Shown: positions 1-8,522, counted from the stretch's first letter. The stretch: DNA of 52,849 nt from a virus (IMGVR_UViG_3300025459_000009:1-52849); one strand, 5' to 3'. Notes: generated by a model not told the origin, from the sequence alone. Numbers and translations are program-made.

Positions 1-2
1 CG

Positions 3-743
3 GGCGATGTCGGCCATCAGGCCCACGCGCATGTAGAGAGCGTGATTAAGGCCATCCTGTCGAAGAACGAAGACAGACTGCTTGAACTGCTGGCAAAATT
101 CCCAGAAGACGAGCGGGCCGCGAACGGCTCTATCGCCGCGATACATTGGATGGTCGCGCATAGGGTTCGTTGGGTAAGCACTGAGCGCAAGGCTTATAGT
201 CGTGACCATCATTTTGCAGGAACGTGCGACGGTATCGCTTACGTCTGCTCGTGCGATGACCGAAGTTGCTGCCCTGTGCCGTGGGAAGGCGAGAGGCTTT
301 CACTCATTGACTGGAAGACTTCTAACGCGCTTCGCATCTCGTACCTTTGGCAATCTGCGGCGTATCAGCACTGCATCGAATCGGAAGACGAGATTGAGAT
401 TTTGGATAGGTGGGTGCTGCGGCTAGACAAAGAGACGGGCGAATTCGACCCGTGGTATCGCAGCGGGCGGGCCGCGTTCGAGGAAGACTTCGCGGGATTT
501 CTGAGCGCTCTGAATATGTACCGAGCGATGGGCAAGGCTGAAGATTGGGTAAGCGAAGTCAAGGCCGCGAAGACGGCCATGCGCCGGAAGATTGCTAAGG
601 AACTGAGAGACGCGGAGTACGCAATCAAGTGCCTCGAAGCGGAAGACTACAAGGGAAAGAGACGTAAGAAGGGCTGTAATGGCATGGACAAAATGTGTGA
701 ATTTTGCACAAAAACTTACCTTGACAACCACCCGGAAGTTTGA
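3..743 (+). CDS. PD-(D/E)XK (RecB/Cas4-like) nuclease, 5' partial
   Basis: The reading frame is open to the left edge, so the true start lies outside the window; a GTG at 42 is the first internal candidate. The visible part is at least 233 residues. It carries the signature of the PD-(D/E)XK exonuclease superfamily: a GTCDGIA strand with the acidic residue, then about 30 residues later LIDWKTS with the D-x-K pair, then a SYLWQSAAYQHCIE helix (the Q-x3-Y motif of RecB/Cas4-like nucleases). A late Cys-rich stretch (CNGMDKMCEFC) may bind a metal or iron-sulphur cluster as in Cas4/AddB relatives, but this is inference. Expected role: DNA end processing in recombination, alongside the RecA and SF2 helicase downstream. 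Family assignment is good; the exact substrate is unknown. Confidence 0.75.
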   Translation, partial: GDVGHQAHAHVESVIKAILSKNEDRLLELLAKFPEDERAANGSIAAIHWMVAHRVRWVSTERKAYSRDHHFAGTCDGIAYVCSCDDRSCCPVPWEGERLSLIDWKTSNALRISYLWQSAAYQHCIESEDEIEILDRWVLRLDKETGEFDPWYRSGRAAFEEDFAGFLSALNMYRAMGKAEDWVSEVKAAKTAMRRKIAKELRDAEYAIKCLEAEDYKGKRRKKGCNGMDKMCEFCTKTYLDNHPEV

Positions 744-749
744 TAGAGT
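721..749 (+). promoter_or_regulatory. sigma70-like promoter, TTGACA-N17-TAGAGT
   Basis: TTGACA at 721-726 and TAGAGT at 744-749 are separated by exactly 17 bases, and an AAAAA tract sits at 710-714, six bases before the -35. It lies in the last codons of the nuclease gene and would start transcription just ahead of the gene at 773. A near-palindrome TGTATATGTACA (749-760) overlaps the expected start point and could be an operator. Three other promoters in the window share the A-tract plus TTGACA plus 17-base spacing. Confidence 0.6.
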
Positions 750-772
750 GTATATGTACAGAGGAGAGTGCT

Positions 773-1000
773 ATGGCGAAGACTGAGCAGACGAAGTGGG
801 TAAAGACGGAGGCAGCGGTCGAGCAGGTTGACACGGGCGACATTCTGAATCCGTTGCGACGTGTGCAGGCTCGATATCTGGAGCGTGCGGAGAAGCTATC
901 CGTTGCGGGCCACAAGGCGAACGCCGAGTATTACTATTCCGCTGCGTTGAATGTGGGCCGCTTGCTGGGCGATTCACTCGCACTGGAATTGAGGGGGTAA
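773..1000 (+). CDS. hypothetical protein, 75 aa
   Basis: ATG at 773 is preceded by GAGGAGAG, a strong ribosome site; an upstream in-frame ATG at 740 has none. The product is soluble, mixed charged and probably helical (NPLRRVQARYLERAEKL then ANAEYYYSAALNVGRLLG). I do not recognise it. It is the first gene after the promoter at 721-749 and sits directly before the RNA-ligase-like gene. Confidence 0.7.
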   Translation: MAKTEQTKWVKTEAAVEQVDTGDILNPLRRVQARYLERAEKLSVAGHKANAEYYYSAALNVGRLLGDSLALELRG

Positions 1001-1001
1001 C

Positions 1002-1547
1002 ATGGAACCAATTTTTCAACCATTTTCGAAGATTGCCCGGTACTCTCGTCTCTGTACGATTACAGAGAAGATTGACGGGACGAATGCGTCCATTTGGATT
1101 GACGACCTAGGCACAGAATTTAGAACTGCCAGCCGGACAAAGTGGATTACGCCGACTGACGACAATATGGGATTCTCCCGCTGGGCGCACGAACACAAAG
1201 AAGAATTGATGCAACTGGGGCCGGGGCACCATTTTGGTGAGTGGTGGGGTCAGGGCGTCCAAAGAAAATACGGCCAGACGCGGAAGCGTTTCTCGTTATT
1301 CAATACGTTCCTCTGGGGGCTAAATCGGCCCGCATGTTGTGACGTTGTCCCTGTCCTGTATGAAGGCATGTTCGAACAGGTGGCAATCGAAGCCGCTATC
1401 GAAACACTACGAGTCGAGGGCAGCAAAGCCGCACCGGGGTTCATGAATCCCGAGGGCGTCATCATCTACCATCAGGCAGCGAAGTTGTACCTCAAGAAGA
1501 CTCTCGTCGGTGACGAGAAGCCAAAAGGTTCCACGGAGGCGGCATGA
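1002..1547 (+). CDS. RNA-ligase-family nucleotidyltransferase
   Basis: 181 residues with the ordered motifs of the covalent nucleotidyltransferase superfamily (RNA_ligase type). Motif I is EKIDGTN at 22-28, with Lys23 as the expected AMP-accepting lysine; motif III/IIIa is FGEWWGQG around 78-85; motif IV is PEGVII at 150-155; motif V is KLYLKK at 161-166. The protein is short and contains only the adenylation domain, as in many phage Rnl2-like or 'RNA ligase family' proteins. Likely role: sealing nicked RNA, for instance tRNA cut by host defence, though DNA-ligase activity cannot be excluded. GAGGGGG precedes the ATG. The gene overlaps the next one by four bases (ATGA). Confidence 0.8.
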   Translation: MEPIFQPFSKIARYSRLCTITEKIDGTNASIWIDDLGTEFRTASRTKWITPTDDNMGFSRWAHEHKEELMQLGPGHHFGEWWGQGVQRKYGQTRKRFSLFNTFLWGLNRPACCDVVPVLYEGMFEQVAIEAAIETLRVEGSKAAPGFMNPEGVIIYHQAAKLYLKKTLVGDEKPKGSTEAA

Positions 1548-1945
1548 CACCAGAATACAGAGCACGCAGGGAAGCCAAGCACGCAGCGGCATTCGCCAAC
1601 AGACAGGTAGAAGTCGCCGCTGGTATTTTTAACAACGCGACGGGCACGATTGACCTCACGCCGAGGATTCCGAAGTTGTCTTTCCTGCAAGGGAAGCAGT
1701 TTCGGCAGGGCAACGGCGGGCTTAAGAATCGGTCGGGCTATAGCCTTGAACACGCGCAAGCGAATAGGGACAACCTCAACCCGTATAAGGGTAATGACGG
1801 CAAATGGTATTTTATGGACGACGATGGAACGCCCAATGAGCGAGCATTTGTAACCCGCGACCAAGCGGCCATTGCACTAGAAGATTATCGGGCGTGGTTA
1901 GTCTCATCGAAAGAAGTTACTGCAGAACCGATGCTGAATTTATAG
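1544..1945 (+). CDS. hypothetical protein, 133 aa
   Basis: Starts in an ATGA overlap with the ligase-like gene and is therefore probably translationally coupled to it. The N terminus is basic and Ala-rich; the C-terminal half has a GKWYFMDDDG strand-turn and an acidic helix. No recognisable family. The coupling suggests co-expression with the ligase but says nothing firm about function. Confidence 0.65.
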   Translation: MTPEYRARREAKHAAAFANRQVEVAAGIFNNATGTIDLTPRIPKLSFLQGKQFRQGNGGLKNRSGYSLEHAQANRDNLNPYKGNDGKWYFMDDDGTPNERAFVTRDQAAIALEDYRAWLVSSKEVTAEPMLNL

Positions 1946-1954
1946 AAAGGGAAC

Positions 1955-2701
1955 ATGGAAATATACGACATGCACCAGTCATTCGAGCAGCCGATGGTTG
2001 CTCCAATTGTGGGCGAAGCGATAGCGGGCGAAGCCGCTCAGACTCTCAAACAAGTGAAGCAGTTGGTCAAGAACATTTCAGTCAACACATTTGATTTAGC
2101 AGAAGCACTTTACAAGGTGAAGAAGAACAAGTTTTACCAGCCGAAGTACGATACTTTCGCAGAATATGCGAATAGCCTTGATATCAAACTCAGTAAACTC
2201 TACTATCTTACCAAGATGGTGGAAGTTCTTGAGCAATGCGGAATCGATCGATCTATATATGAACAAGTAGGGTTGTCCAAACTTCGCATCATCACGCGAG
2301 TGAAGGTAGTTGACGAAGGCAAAGACACTCTGTTCGAGGGTGTGCCGACGAAGTTGCTGGTAAAAGACCTAGTCGAGAACGCGAACAAGTGGGAGCCTGA
2401 AGCACTGGAATTGCGAGTCAAAGAGATTCAAGGTCTGGTAGGCGACAATGCTAGTGCGGGCTGGGTAAATTTCCCCGTGACGTACGCCCAGAGGGCCGCT
2501 TGGGAGAAAGCCGTGGCTCTAGCTCAATTAGGGATAGGGTCGGTTGGCAAAGACGAGAACACAGGTCAATACAAGGATGCTTCAGTAGGTTCTTGCGCCG
2601 AAGTAATCGCCGTTAGCTATATACTCGATCCTAACAACGTCAGTGAAGAAACGGAGCCAGATGGGGAAGTTGAACAAGTACCAGTTGTCTCGGAGATGTG
2701 A
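1955..2701 (+). CDS. hypothetical protein with HTH-like centre, 248 aa
   Basis: AGAAAGGGAAC precedes the ATG. Residues about 25-120 form a helical region (TFDLAEALYKVKKNKFY, then YDTFAEYANSLDIKLSKLYYL and a following helix) that resembles the DNA-binding helical domains of phage ParB/DUF3102-like proteins. The C-terminal 80 residues are different and end in an acidic tail. I infer nucleic-acid binding with low certainty; no catalytic motif is visible. The last 41 bases are overlapped by the endonuclease VII gene that follows. Confidence 0.6.
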   Translation: MEIYDMHQSFEQPMVAPIVGEAIAGEAAQTLKQVKQLVKNISVNTFDLAEALYKVKKNKFYQPKYDTFAEYANSLDIKLSKLYYLTKMVEVLEQCGIDRSIYEQVGLSKLRIITRVKVVDEGKDTLFEGVPTKLLVKDLVENANKWEPEALELRVKEIQGLVGDNASAGWVNFPVTYAQRAAWEKAVALAQLGIGSVGKDENTGQYKDASVGSCAEVIAVSYILDPNNVSEETEPDGEVEQVPVVSEM

Positions 2702-3137
2702 CTGTCATCCCGAAAGAGAGCATGTAGCTAAAGGGATGTGTGGGCCGTGTTACTATCGTCAACATCGTCAAAAGACTAATAACGCGCAGCATATCAAATG
2801 GAGGTTAGAGCATCTTGACCAACTCAAAGGATATATACGTGAGTACGCTTACGGAATATCTCCCCAAAGATTCGCAGAGATGCTAAAATCCCAACGGGGT
2901 AAATGTGCAGTGTGTGACGAAATTTTAATCCTTGAGACTACCGCAGGAAAGGGAAGATCAAAAACCGTACATATCGACCACGATCATACTTGCTGTTCGG
3001 AGAGAATTAGTTGCGGGAAATGTGTTCGTGGGTTGTTATGTGGTGATTGCAACCGAGGTCTAGGCTCTTTTCATGACGACCCGATTGTTCTGTTGAAGGC
3101 TATTGAGTATTTGCTCAAAATCTCGTTTCAAGAATAG
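2661..3137 (+). CDS. endonuclease VII-like (HNH) homing nuclease
   Basis: 158 residues with the hallmarks of the recombination endonuclease VII family (T4 gp49-type beta-beta-alpha metal nuclease): CAVC, then VHIDHDHTC carrying the catalytic His/Asp, then CGKCVRGLLCGDCNRGLG with the second zinc pair, then a helical tail. An extra CDCHPE...CGPCYYRQ zinc-like knuckle is at the N terminus. The ATG at 2661 has GGAG four bases upstream; an upstream in-frame ATG (2643) is less likely. It overlaps the preceding gene by 41 bases, and base use is more AT-rich than its neighbours. These features suggest a free-standing mobile nuclease rather than a Holliday-junction resolvase. Confidence 0.8.
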   Translation: MGKLNKYQLSRRCDCHPEREHVAKGMCGPCYYRQHRQKTNNAQHIKWRLEHLDQLKGYIREYAYGISPQRFAEMLKSQRGKCAVCDEILILETTAGKGRSKTVHIDHDHTCCSERISCGKCVRGLLCGDCNRGLGSFHDDPIVLLKAIEYLLKISFQE

Positions 3138-3143
3138 GTGTAT

Positions 3144-4202
3144 ATGCGGACAATCAACACGGGACTGCGCGGCGACCAAGTGCGGTTGCTACTTCGTAAG
3201 TTCGAACACCTGATTGTGGGGCAAAATGAGGCTATTGACAAAATTACGAACCTTCTCGAACGCTTTTTGGGCGGCATGTCTGACAACCAGCGGCCCATCG
3301 GGTCTGCCTTGTTTCTTGGGCCTACCGGGGTGGGCAAAACTGCTGTAGTCGAAGCCATGTGCGAAGGCTTGTATGGCGACCGCAACCACATGATTAAGAT
3401 TGACTGCGCGGAATTTCAATTCGGGCACGAGATTGCGAAACTCATTGGCTCGCCGCCGGGATATCTGGGCCACAAAGAGACGCCCGCCCGACTCAAGCAA
3501 GAGACGGTCACAAAACTTTACACGGAAGACGTTCCCTTCGGCGTCATCCTGTTCGACGAGATTGAGAAGGCTTCGGATGAAGTCTGGCAGTTGCTGCTGG
3601 GTGTGCTCGACCGTGGGAATCTCACTTTGGGCGATAACAGCAAGACCGACTTTACGAAGTGCATAATCATCATGACCAGCAACTGCGGGGCGCGGGAGAT
3701 TATGGAGGGTACGGTCGGCTTCAATCGACCGAACGTAGAAGATGTATCGCAGGACGAGATTTCAGATAGTTCGATGTCCGCTGCAAGAGCCAAGTTCACG
3801 CCTGAGTTCCTGAACCGGCTGGACGAGGTCTGCGTCTTCAACACGCTAGACCGTGCATCCATCGAAAAGATTATGCACATGGAGGCGTACAAGTGCAAGG
3901 CGAAGCTGATGGTCAAGGGCGGCGTGAAACTGGAAATCTCGCCTGCGGCTTTCAATGAATTGCTTGACAGGGGATTTGACAAGAAGTACAACGCCAGAGG
4001 GATTCGCAGAACGCTCGAAAAAGAAATCATGACGCCGCTTGCCCGAGCAATCAGTTCGTTCGAAGTAGCATGGGGCGACTTTCTAGTCATGGACTATCGT
4101 GACGCGAAATTCAGCTTCTACTCTATGAAGCAGAAGGTAGGCACGGATGGCGTTCTCCGCGACAACGCGCAAAGCAATTTACCAGCGGAAAGGGAATTGT
4201 GA
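3144..4202 (+). CDS. ClpB/ClpA D2-like AAA+ ATPase
   Basis: 352 residues (GTG at 3138 is an alternative start two codons upstream). It shows a complete AAA+ ATPase of the Clp class: Walker A GPTGVGKT at about 59-66, a pore-loop GYLGHKE near 107, Walker B ILFDEIEKA near 135, sensor 1 MTSNCG near 177, FLNRLDE with a candidate arginine finger near 225, and sensor 2 NARGIRR near 285, followed by a ClpB D2-small-like lid. There is no N domain, no D1 domain and no visible ClpP-binding loop. It is therefore a stand-alone unfoldase or remodelling ATPase; the target is unknown. Confidence 0.85.
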   Translation: MRTINTGLRGDQVRLLLRKFEHLIVGQNEAIDKITNLLERFLGGMSDNQRPIGSALFLGPTGVGKTAVVEAMCEGLYGDRNHMIKIDCAEFQFGHEIAKLIGSPPGYLGHKETPARLKQETVTKLYTEDVPFGVILFDEIEKASDEVWQLLLGVLDRGNLTLGDNSKTDFTKCIIIMTSNCGAREIMEGTVGFNRPNVEDVSQDEISDSSMSAARAKFTPEFLNRLDEVCVFNTLDRASIEKIMHMEAYKCKAKLMVKGGVKLEISPAAFNELLDRGFDKKYNARGIRRTLEKEIMTPLARAISSFEVAWGDFLVMDYRDAKFSFYSMKQKVGTDGVLRDNAQSNLPAEREL

Positions 4203-4963
4203 GTGCAAAAAGAGTTAATCTGCTAGGACAACGTTTTGGAAAACTCACAGTAATCGCAGAATCTCCTTCTCACATATTGGGAACTCATTGGCGATGGGTT
4301 TGTAAATGTGATTGTGGAAACATCAAGGAAGTTTCGTCCGGAGGCTTACGTCAGGGTCAGACTCGAAGCTGTGGATGCCTACTAGGTTCCCCAAAAAGGC
4401 CCTACGAATGGTTATATAATAGATTGACAAAATCCGCAAAAGCACAGGGTCACGAAATAACTCTTACCTATGAGGAGTTTTTAGTCTTTGTAGAAGTGAA
4501 AATGTGCCACTATTGCGAGGCCCCCATAGAGTGGTTGATGTTTTCCTCTTCTGGCGGGGCATGCCATGGTACGTCAAAATACAATCTTGACCGCATGGAT
4601 AATACCCGAGGGTATACCAAAGATAACATAGTTGTTTGCTGTGCCCGCTGCAATTGGGGTAAAGCCGACAAATTTTCTTACGAGGAGTGGTTGCAAATCG
4701 GACAGTTTATACGAGTCCTGCAATCTCCCAAGTCATACGCCGAGACAAAACGGATGATGTATGAGCGAGATGGTTGGAGATGCCGGTGTTGCAACAATAG
4801 TCGTTCGTTAACCCCCCATCATATCAAACATCGTAGCCAAGGGGGAAAAGATACCTTGTATAACTTGATATGTTTATGTGTAGCATGTCACTCAGCATAC
4901 CACGAAGGGAAATTATTTATTGAACAAATCGCGGGCAAAGTAATATTCAAGGAGAGGATATAA
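4199..4963 (+). CDS. homing endonuclease with two HNH domains
   Basis: 254 residues, GTG start overlapping the stop of the AAA+ gene, with AAAGGGA upstream. Order: an N-terminal zinc-ribbon-like module (GQRFGKLTVI, CKCDCGN, SCGCL), a first HNH (CHYCE, YNLDRMDNTRGYTKDNIV, CCARCNWGKAD), and a second classical HNH (RDGWRCRCC, LTPHHIKHRSQGGKDTLYN, LCVACH). Two intact HNH cores in one chain are uncommon and suggest fusion of two mobile nucleases. The N-terminal module recurs in the genes at 7481 and 51553. Target site is unknown. Confidence 0.85.
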   Translation: MSAKRVNLLGQRFGKLTVIAESPSHILGTHWRWVCKCDCGNIKEVSSGGLRQGQTRSCGCLLGSPKRPYEWLYNRLTKSAKAQGHEITLTYEEFLVFVEVKMCHYCEAPIEWLMFSSSGGACHGTSKYNLDRMDNTRGYTKDNIVVCCARCNWGKADKFSYEEWLQIGQFIRVLQSPKSYAETKRMMYERDGWRCRCCNNSRSLTPHHIKHRSQGGKDTLYNLICLCVACHSAYHEGKLFIEQIAGKVIFKERI

Positions 4964-5128
4964 ATGGCAGAGCGTAGAGGAAAGAAAACGAATCACAACA
5001 AGAATTTCGTCGCGGCGAAAGACTTCGCGGCGGGCAAGAAAGTTGGCAGGCCCAAGCAACGCTGGGTGCCTGCGCGTTTCGTGGAGCAAACTGGGGAGCC
5101 CGTTGGGGGCTACTGGGAGAAGATATGA
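4964..5128 (+). CDS. small basic protein, 54 aa
   Basis: Strong AAGGAGAGG six bases before the ATG, and ATGA overlap with the next gene. The product is Lys/Arg-rich with KKVGRPKQRW, which resembles an AT-hook GRP core, so DNA binding is possible. Too short for family assignment. Confidence 0.65.
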   Translation: MAERRGKKTNHNKNFVAAKDFAAGKKVGRPKQRWVPARFVEQTGEPVGGYWEKI

Positions 5129-5367
5129 GCGAGATTGACATCACCACGCAAGTGACCGAGAATGTAGTCGTCGCAGCGAAAGGCGGCGCGCACCCAGATT
5201 CCTATTCGCCGCGAGTCTTCGTGTACGTAAAGACCACGGACATCCACTACGAAATTCTGCGGACGGGCGAAGCCGTGCCATGGGTGACGAAGAAGCCCGA
5301 GGGATTTGAGTTCTGGATTTTTGACTGCCAGAATCTGAGTGACATCGGAGTGCATCGTGCAACTTAG
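5125..5367 (+). CDS. hypothetical protein, 80 aa
   Basis: Starts in an ATGA overlap with the 54-residue gene. Beta-rich composition (RVFVYVKTTDIHYEILRTG, GFEFWIFDCQNL). No motif recognised. Its last 11 bases overlap the helicase gene. Confidence 0.6.
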   Translation: MSEIDITTQVTENVVVAAKGGAHPDSYSPRVFVYVKTTDIHYEILRTGEAVPWVTKKPEGFEFWIFDCQNLSDIGVHRAT

Positions 5368-7027
5368 ACCGTATCAGGAATCAGCCATCGACGCAGTATG
5401 CACCGCATATGATCAGAACTGGCGACAACAAATTCTGAGTATATGTACCGGTGCTGGGAAAACGGTCGTGTTTTCGTCTTTATATGAAAGATTGAAATCC
5501 CGATTGAATGGCAAAATGTTGGTCCTAGCTCATACAGAAGAGCTTATCGACCAGTCCATTGCCACGATGCGGGCTGTCAATCCAACGCTTCGCATTGACA
5601 AAGAGATGGCCGAATGCAAAGCAGATACGACTGCGGCGGATATAGTAGTCGCCAGCGTCGCAAGTTTGGGCCGAAAGAATACTCCCCGGCTTGACCGATT
5701 CAAGCGGGAAGATTTCAGTACGATTATCGTGGACGAGGCTCACCACACCCTCGCAGATTCTTATCGAAATATCCTGACGCATTTTGGCGTGCTGGAAGAT
5801 GGAACTGACAAATTGCTGTTGGGATTTACTGCTACCCCTTTTCGATCCGATGGCCGTGCCCTAGGAGAGGTTTACAAGAAAATCGTATACACGTACAGCC
5901 TGCGGCAAGCGATCACGGCGGGTTGGCTGGTCAAGGTCCGGGGGTATCTAATCTCTACCCAGACAGACATCTCTCAAGTCGGGATCACGGCGGGTGATCT
6001 AAACGCTGTGGAATTGGCCGAGGCCATTGACAATCCCGACCGCAACAAGCGGGTGATCGAGGCTTGGACGAAATGGGGTGAGGGCCGTCAAACCGTCGTA
6101 TACGCAGCTAACATAGAGCATGCCCAGCATCTAGCTACGGAGTTTACTGGGGCCGGGGTATCAACGGCGGCTATCTGGGGTAGTGATCCTGAAAGAGAGA
6201 AAAAATTACACAGTCATGCTGCGGGCGATCTGAGGGTGCTGGTGAACTGTTCCCTGCTGAATGAGGGTTGGGACAGCCCCAGCGTGTCCTGCATCGTCCA
6301 CGCCGCTCCTACGGCCTCCAGCGTTCGTTTTACGCAACGTTGCGGGCGTGGAACGAGGCTTTACCCCGGCAAGACGGACTGCTTAATCCTAGATATGGTT
6401 GATATGTCTGGAAAGCATAGCCTGTGTACCCTCCCGACGCTGATGGGGATGCCCGCAAATCTGGATTTACAGGGTTACAGATTGGTTGAAGCGGTAGAAT
6501 CAATCGAAGCGGCCCAAGAAGAAAACCCCAGCATTGACTTTGGGAAGCTAAAAAACATTGACAAGTTACAGCAGTTCATCGCAGAGGTCAATCTGTTCGA
6601 GATTCGATTCCCAGCAGAGGTCGAAGCCAACTCGGACTTCATTTGGTCGAAGGCGATTGACGGCGGCTATGTCATGCGCGTGCCTTTGCAGAAGAACGAC
6701 AGCACTGGCAACAAGCCCGGACTTGTACGGATACACCAGAATCTGCTTGACAAATGGGACATAGACGGTTATATTAACTGTAGGGCATTCCACGGTGAGC
6801 GCGGCAGCGTCGAAGAAGCCTTCGCATGTGCCGACCAGCAAATCAGAGAACGTGCGCCCGCGTCGGTATCATTAGTCAATCGCAAAGCGAGTTGGATGAC
6901 CAAGCCCGCGACGAAGGGCCAGATGACTCTACTCTCGCGCCTGTACGGAAAAGCACGAGCGTGGCCCGAACTAACGCAGGGTCAAGCGAGTCACTGGATT
7001 AACAAACGAATCGGAGGGAAGAAATAA
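5357..7027 (+). CDS. SF2 DEAH-box helicase (UvsW/RadD-like)
   Basis: 556 residues from a GTG with GGAG six bases upstream; the reading begins QLRPYQ, the usual Q-like N terminus of this class, so I prefer it to a GTG 18 bases upstream. Motif I is CTGAGKT, motif II VDEAHH, motif III GFTATPF, motif V region VLVNCSLLNEGWDSP, and motif VI FTQRCGRGTRL. This is the architecture of superfamily 2 DNA helicases such as T4 UvsW and bacterial RadD. The C-terminal 200 residues are a separate, unrecognised region. Likely role: branch migration or recombination-dependent replication with RecA and the PD-(D/E)XK nuclease. The stop overlaps the next start (TAATG). Confidence 0.88.
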   Translation: MQLRPYQESAIDAVCTAYDQNWRQQILSICTGAGKTVVFSSLYERLKSRLNGKMLVLAHTEELIDQSIATMRAVNPTLRIDKEMAECKADTTAADIVVASVASLGRKNTPRLDRFKREDFSTIIVDEAHHTLADSYRNILTHFGVLEDGTDKLLLGFTATPFRSDGRALGEVYKKIVYTYSLRQAITAGWLVKVRGYLISTQTDISQVGITAGDLNAVELAEAIDNPDRNKRVIEAWTKWGEGRQTVVYAANIEHAQHLATEFTGAGVSTAAIWGSDPEREKKLHSHAAGDLRVLVNCSLLNEGWDSPSVSCIVHAAPTASSVRFTQRCGRGTRLYPGKTDCLILDMVDMSGKHSLCTLPTLMGMPANLDLQGYRLVEAVESIEAAQEENPSIDFGKLKNIDKLQQFIAEVNLFEIRFPAEVEANSDFIWSKAIDGGYVMRVPLQKNDSTGNKPGLVRIHQNLLDKWDIDGYINCRAFHGERGSVEEAFACADQQIRERAPASVSLVNRKASWMTKPATKGQMTLLSRLYGKARAWPELTQGQASHWINKRIGGKK

Positions 7028-7491
7028 TGGGGGCTGAATATATAGCGGGTCTCAAAAAATTACTGATTTTATCGGAGCCAGCCATTTGTACACGTACGCA
7101 TAAGTGCGTGATAGACAATGAACCCTGCAATGGATACCCACGAGTCTGGACAGACGCGAATGCTTTCGGGGAATGGGCCGCGAGTATGTGGTTTAGCAAA
7201 GACCCCGAAGACAAAGAGATGGGTGAGCGAGACCTCGCCATCATGGGTCTGGGCATTGCGGGCGAAGCGGGCGAAGTCGTCGAGAAGATTAAGAAAGACA
7301 TTCGAGACGGCAAGCACATTCCCGTTGACCGCCAAGCGATTCTGAAAGAGTTGGGCGATGTCGTATTCTATGCGGTCACAATTGCTCGATACTACGGATT
7401 CACGTTCAGCGATATCCTGCGAGCGAACTACGAGAAACTGATGAGCCGCAGGGAACGTGGCACTGAAAGAGGAAGCGGAGATGAGCGGTAA
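7027..7491 (+). CDS. MazG-like nucleotide pyrophosphohydrolase
   Basis: 154 residues. The core LGIAGEAGEVVEKIKKD followed by ILKELGDVVFYAVTIARYYG matches the MazG/all-alpha NTP pyrophosphohydrolase fold, where the E-x2-E and E-x2-D pairs bind Mg2+. GGAGGGAAG lies upstream of the ATG, and the gene overlaps the helicase stop. Probable role: hydrolysis of (d)NTPs to NMPs, to shape the nucleotide pool or lower alarmone levels. The Gly/Arg/Glu-rich tail overlaps the start of the following HNH gene and may be a remnant of its insertion. Confidence 0.85.
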   Translation: MGAEYIAGLKKLLILSEPAICTRTHKCVIDNEPCNGYPRVWTDANAFGEWAASMWFSKDPEDKEMGERDLAIMGLGIAGEAGEVVEKIKKDIRDGKHIPVDRQAILKELGDVVFYAVTIARYYGFTFSDILRANYEKLMSRRERGTERGSGDER

Positions 7492-7963
7492 ATTCAATCG
7501 ACTCACACCTATTTGGCCCGTAGGCAAAGATAAGTGGAATAAGGCCATTTGGTTATGCGCCTGTGATTGTGGTAATTTGACTTTTGTCGCTTTGACGGAC
7601 GTAACTCGCAAAACCAAAGCGACCAAGAGTTGTGGATGTTTGAATAAAGAACTGGTCACTGCTAGAAGCTATAAACACGGGCACGCTCGTCGGGGACTTA
7701 AACCCGCCGAATATGATGCCTTCGTAATGATGAAACAACGCTGCACGAATCCTGCCGTGGATGGTTTCAAATACTATGGTGGGAGGGGGATTAAATTCAA
7801 GTTTACAAGTTTCAAGCAGTTCTATGATGAAGTGGGCGATAAGCCGTCGGCAAACCACTCCATCGACCGCATTAAGAACGACGGTCATTACGAAGTCGGA
7901 AACGTAAAGTGGTCAACTGCAAGTGAGCAAGCATACAACCGACGACCGAAAGGTTCCATATGA
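7481..7963 (+). CDS. HNH homing endonuclease (YGGRGI/DRI type)
   Basis: 160 residues; ATG at 7481 follows AAGCGGAG, overlapping the MazG gene by 11 bases. The N terminus has the CDCGN...SCGCL zinc module seen at 4199 and 51553. The C terminus has KYYGGRGIKF, NHSIDRIKNDGHYEVGNVKW and EQAYNRR, the signature of a phage HNH family in which His-Asp lies in HSIDR. The gene at 49511 shares this C-terminal domain but lacks the zinc module. Likely mobile. Confidence 0.8.
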   Translation: MSGKFNRLTPIWPVGKDKWNKAIWLCACDCGNLTFVALTDVTRKTKATKSCGCLNKELVTARSYKHGHARRGLKPAEYDAFVMMKQRCTNPAVDGFKYYGGRGIKFKFTSFKQFYDEVGDKPSANHSIDRIKNDGHYEVGNVKWSTASEQAYNRRPKGSI

Positions 7964-8145
7964 GACCGGACAACTGGTTCGAAGAAACGACTGCCGAAGT
8001 CATCGCGGGCTTCATATGGCGGGCGATGAAATACATTATCGAACGCCGCCCGCACGAGTTGGTGACCATCGCCATTCTCAACGAGAAGGCGTACGACGTG
8101 ATTGACGCAGAGAACGGGGCACTGAGGGCAAAGAGCATCAATTGA
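7960..8145 (+). CDS. hypothetical protein, 61 aa
   Basis: ATGA overlap with the HNH gene and AAAGG upstream. Helical, begins MRPDNWFEETTAEVIAGFIW. No family recognised; its own stop overlaps the next start. Confidence 0.55.
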   Translation: MRPDNWFEETTAEVIAGFIWRAMKYIIERRPHELVTIAILNEKAYDVIDAENGALRAKSIN

Positions 8146-8522
8146 CATCCGCCGAGAAAGCAAAAGACAGACGCCTGCAACAGATTTATAAGAGATCATT
8201 AGCAGAATTCGAAGCCGCGAAAGCCGCGCAGGGAAATAAATGCGCTATCTGTGGTCGAGACTTTGATAAATTCATGGCACACCAAGATCATGACCATGCA
8301 TGTTGTCCGCCCGGTCGAAAGAAGCAACGGGAATACTGTGGCAAATGCAATCGTGACATCTTGTGCTATCTGTGTAATCGCTGGGCTGTAGGAGGGCTGG
8401 AGTATTGTCGTAAAGTGGGAATTGAGCCTGCCAGAGTTCTAGAATATGTGATTAAGTGGAACATGAATTCAGTGAAAGGTCATGATGAAAAGCCGAAAGT
8501 TAAAAACCGAAAAACCCTGTGA
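8142..8522 (+). CDS. endonuclease VII-like nuclease
   Basis: 126 residues from a TTG that overlaps the previous stop. It shows CAICGRDFDK, HQDHDHACC and CGKCNRDILCYLCNRWAVGGLEY, matching the zinc- and metal-binding pattern of endonuclease VII. The usual RGLLC-x2-CN strand is changed to RDILCYLCNRW, so activity is uncertain. It is followed by a second, different endonuclease VII relative with a 41-base overlap; two adjacent copies suggest serial insertion into one site. Confidence 0.72.
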   Translation: MTSAEKAKDRRLQQIYKRSLAEFEAAKAAQGNKCAICGRDFDKFMAHQDHDHACCPPGRKKQREYCGKCNRDILCYLCNRWAVGGLEYCRKVGIEPARVLEYVIKWNMNSVKGHDEKPKVKNRKTL

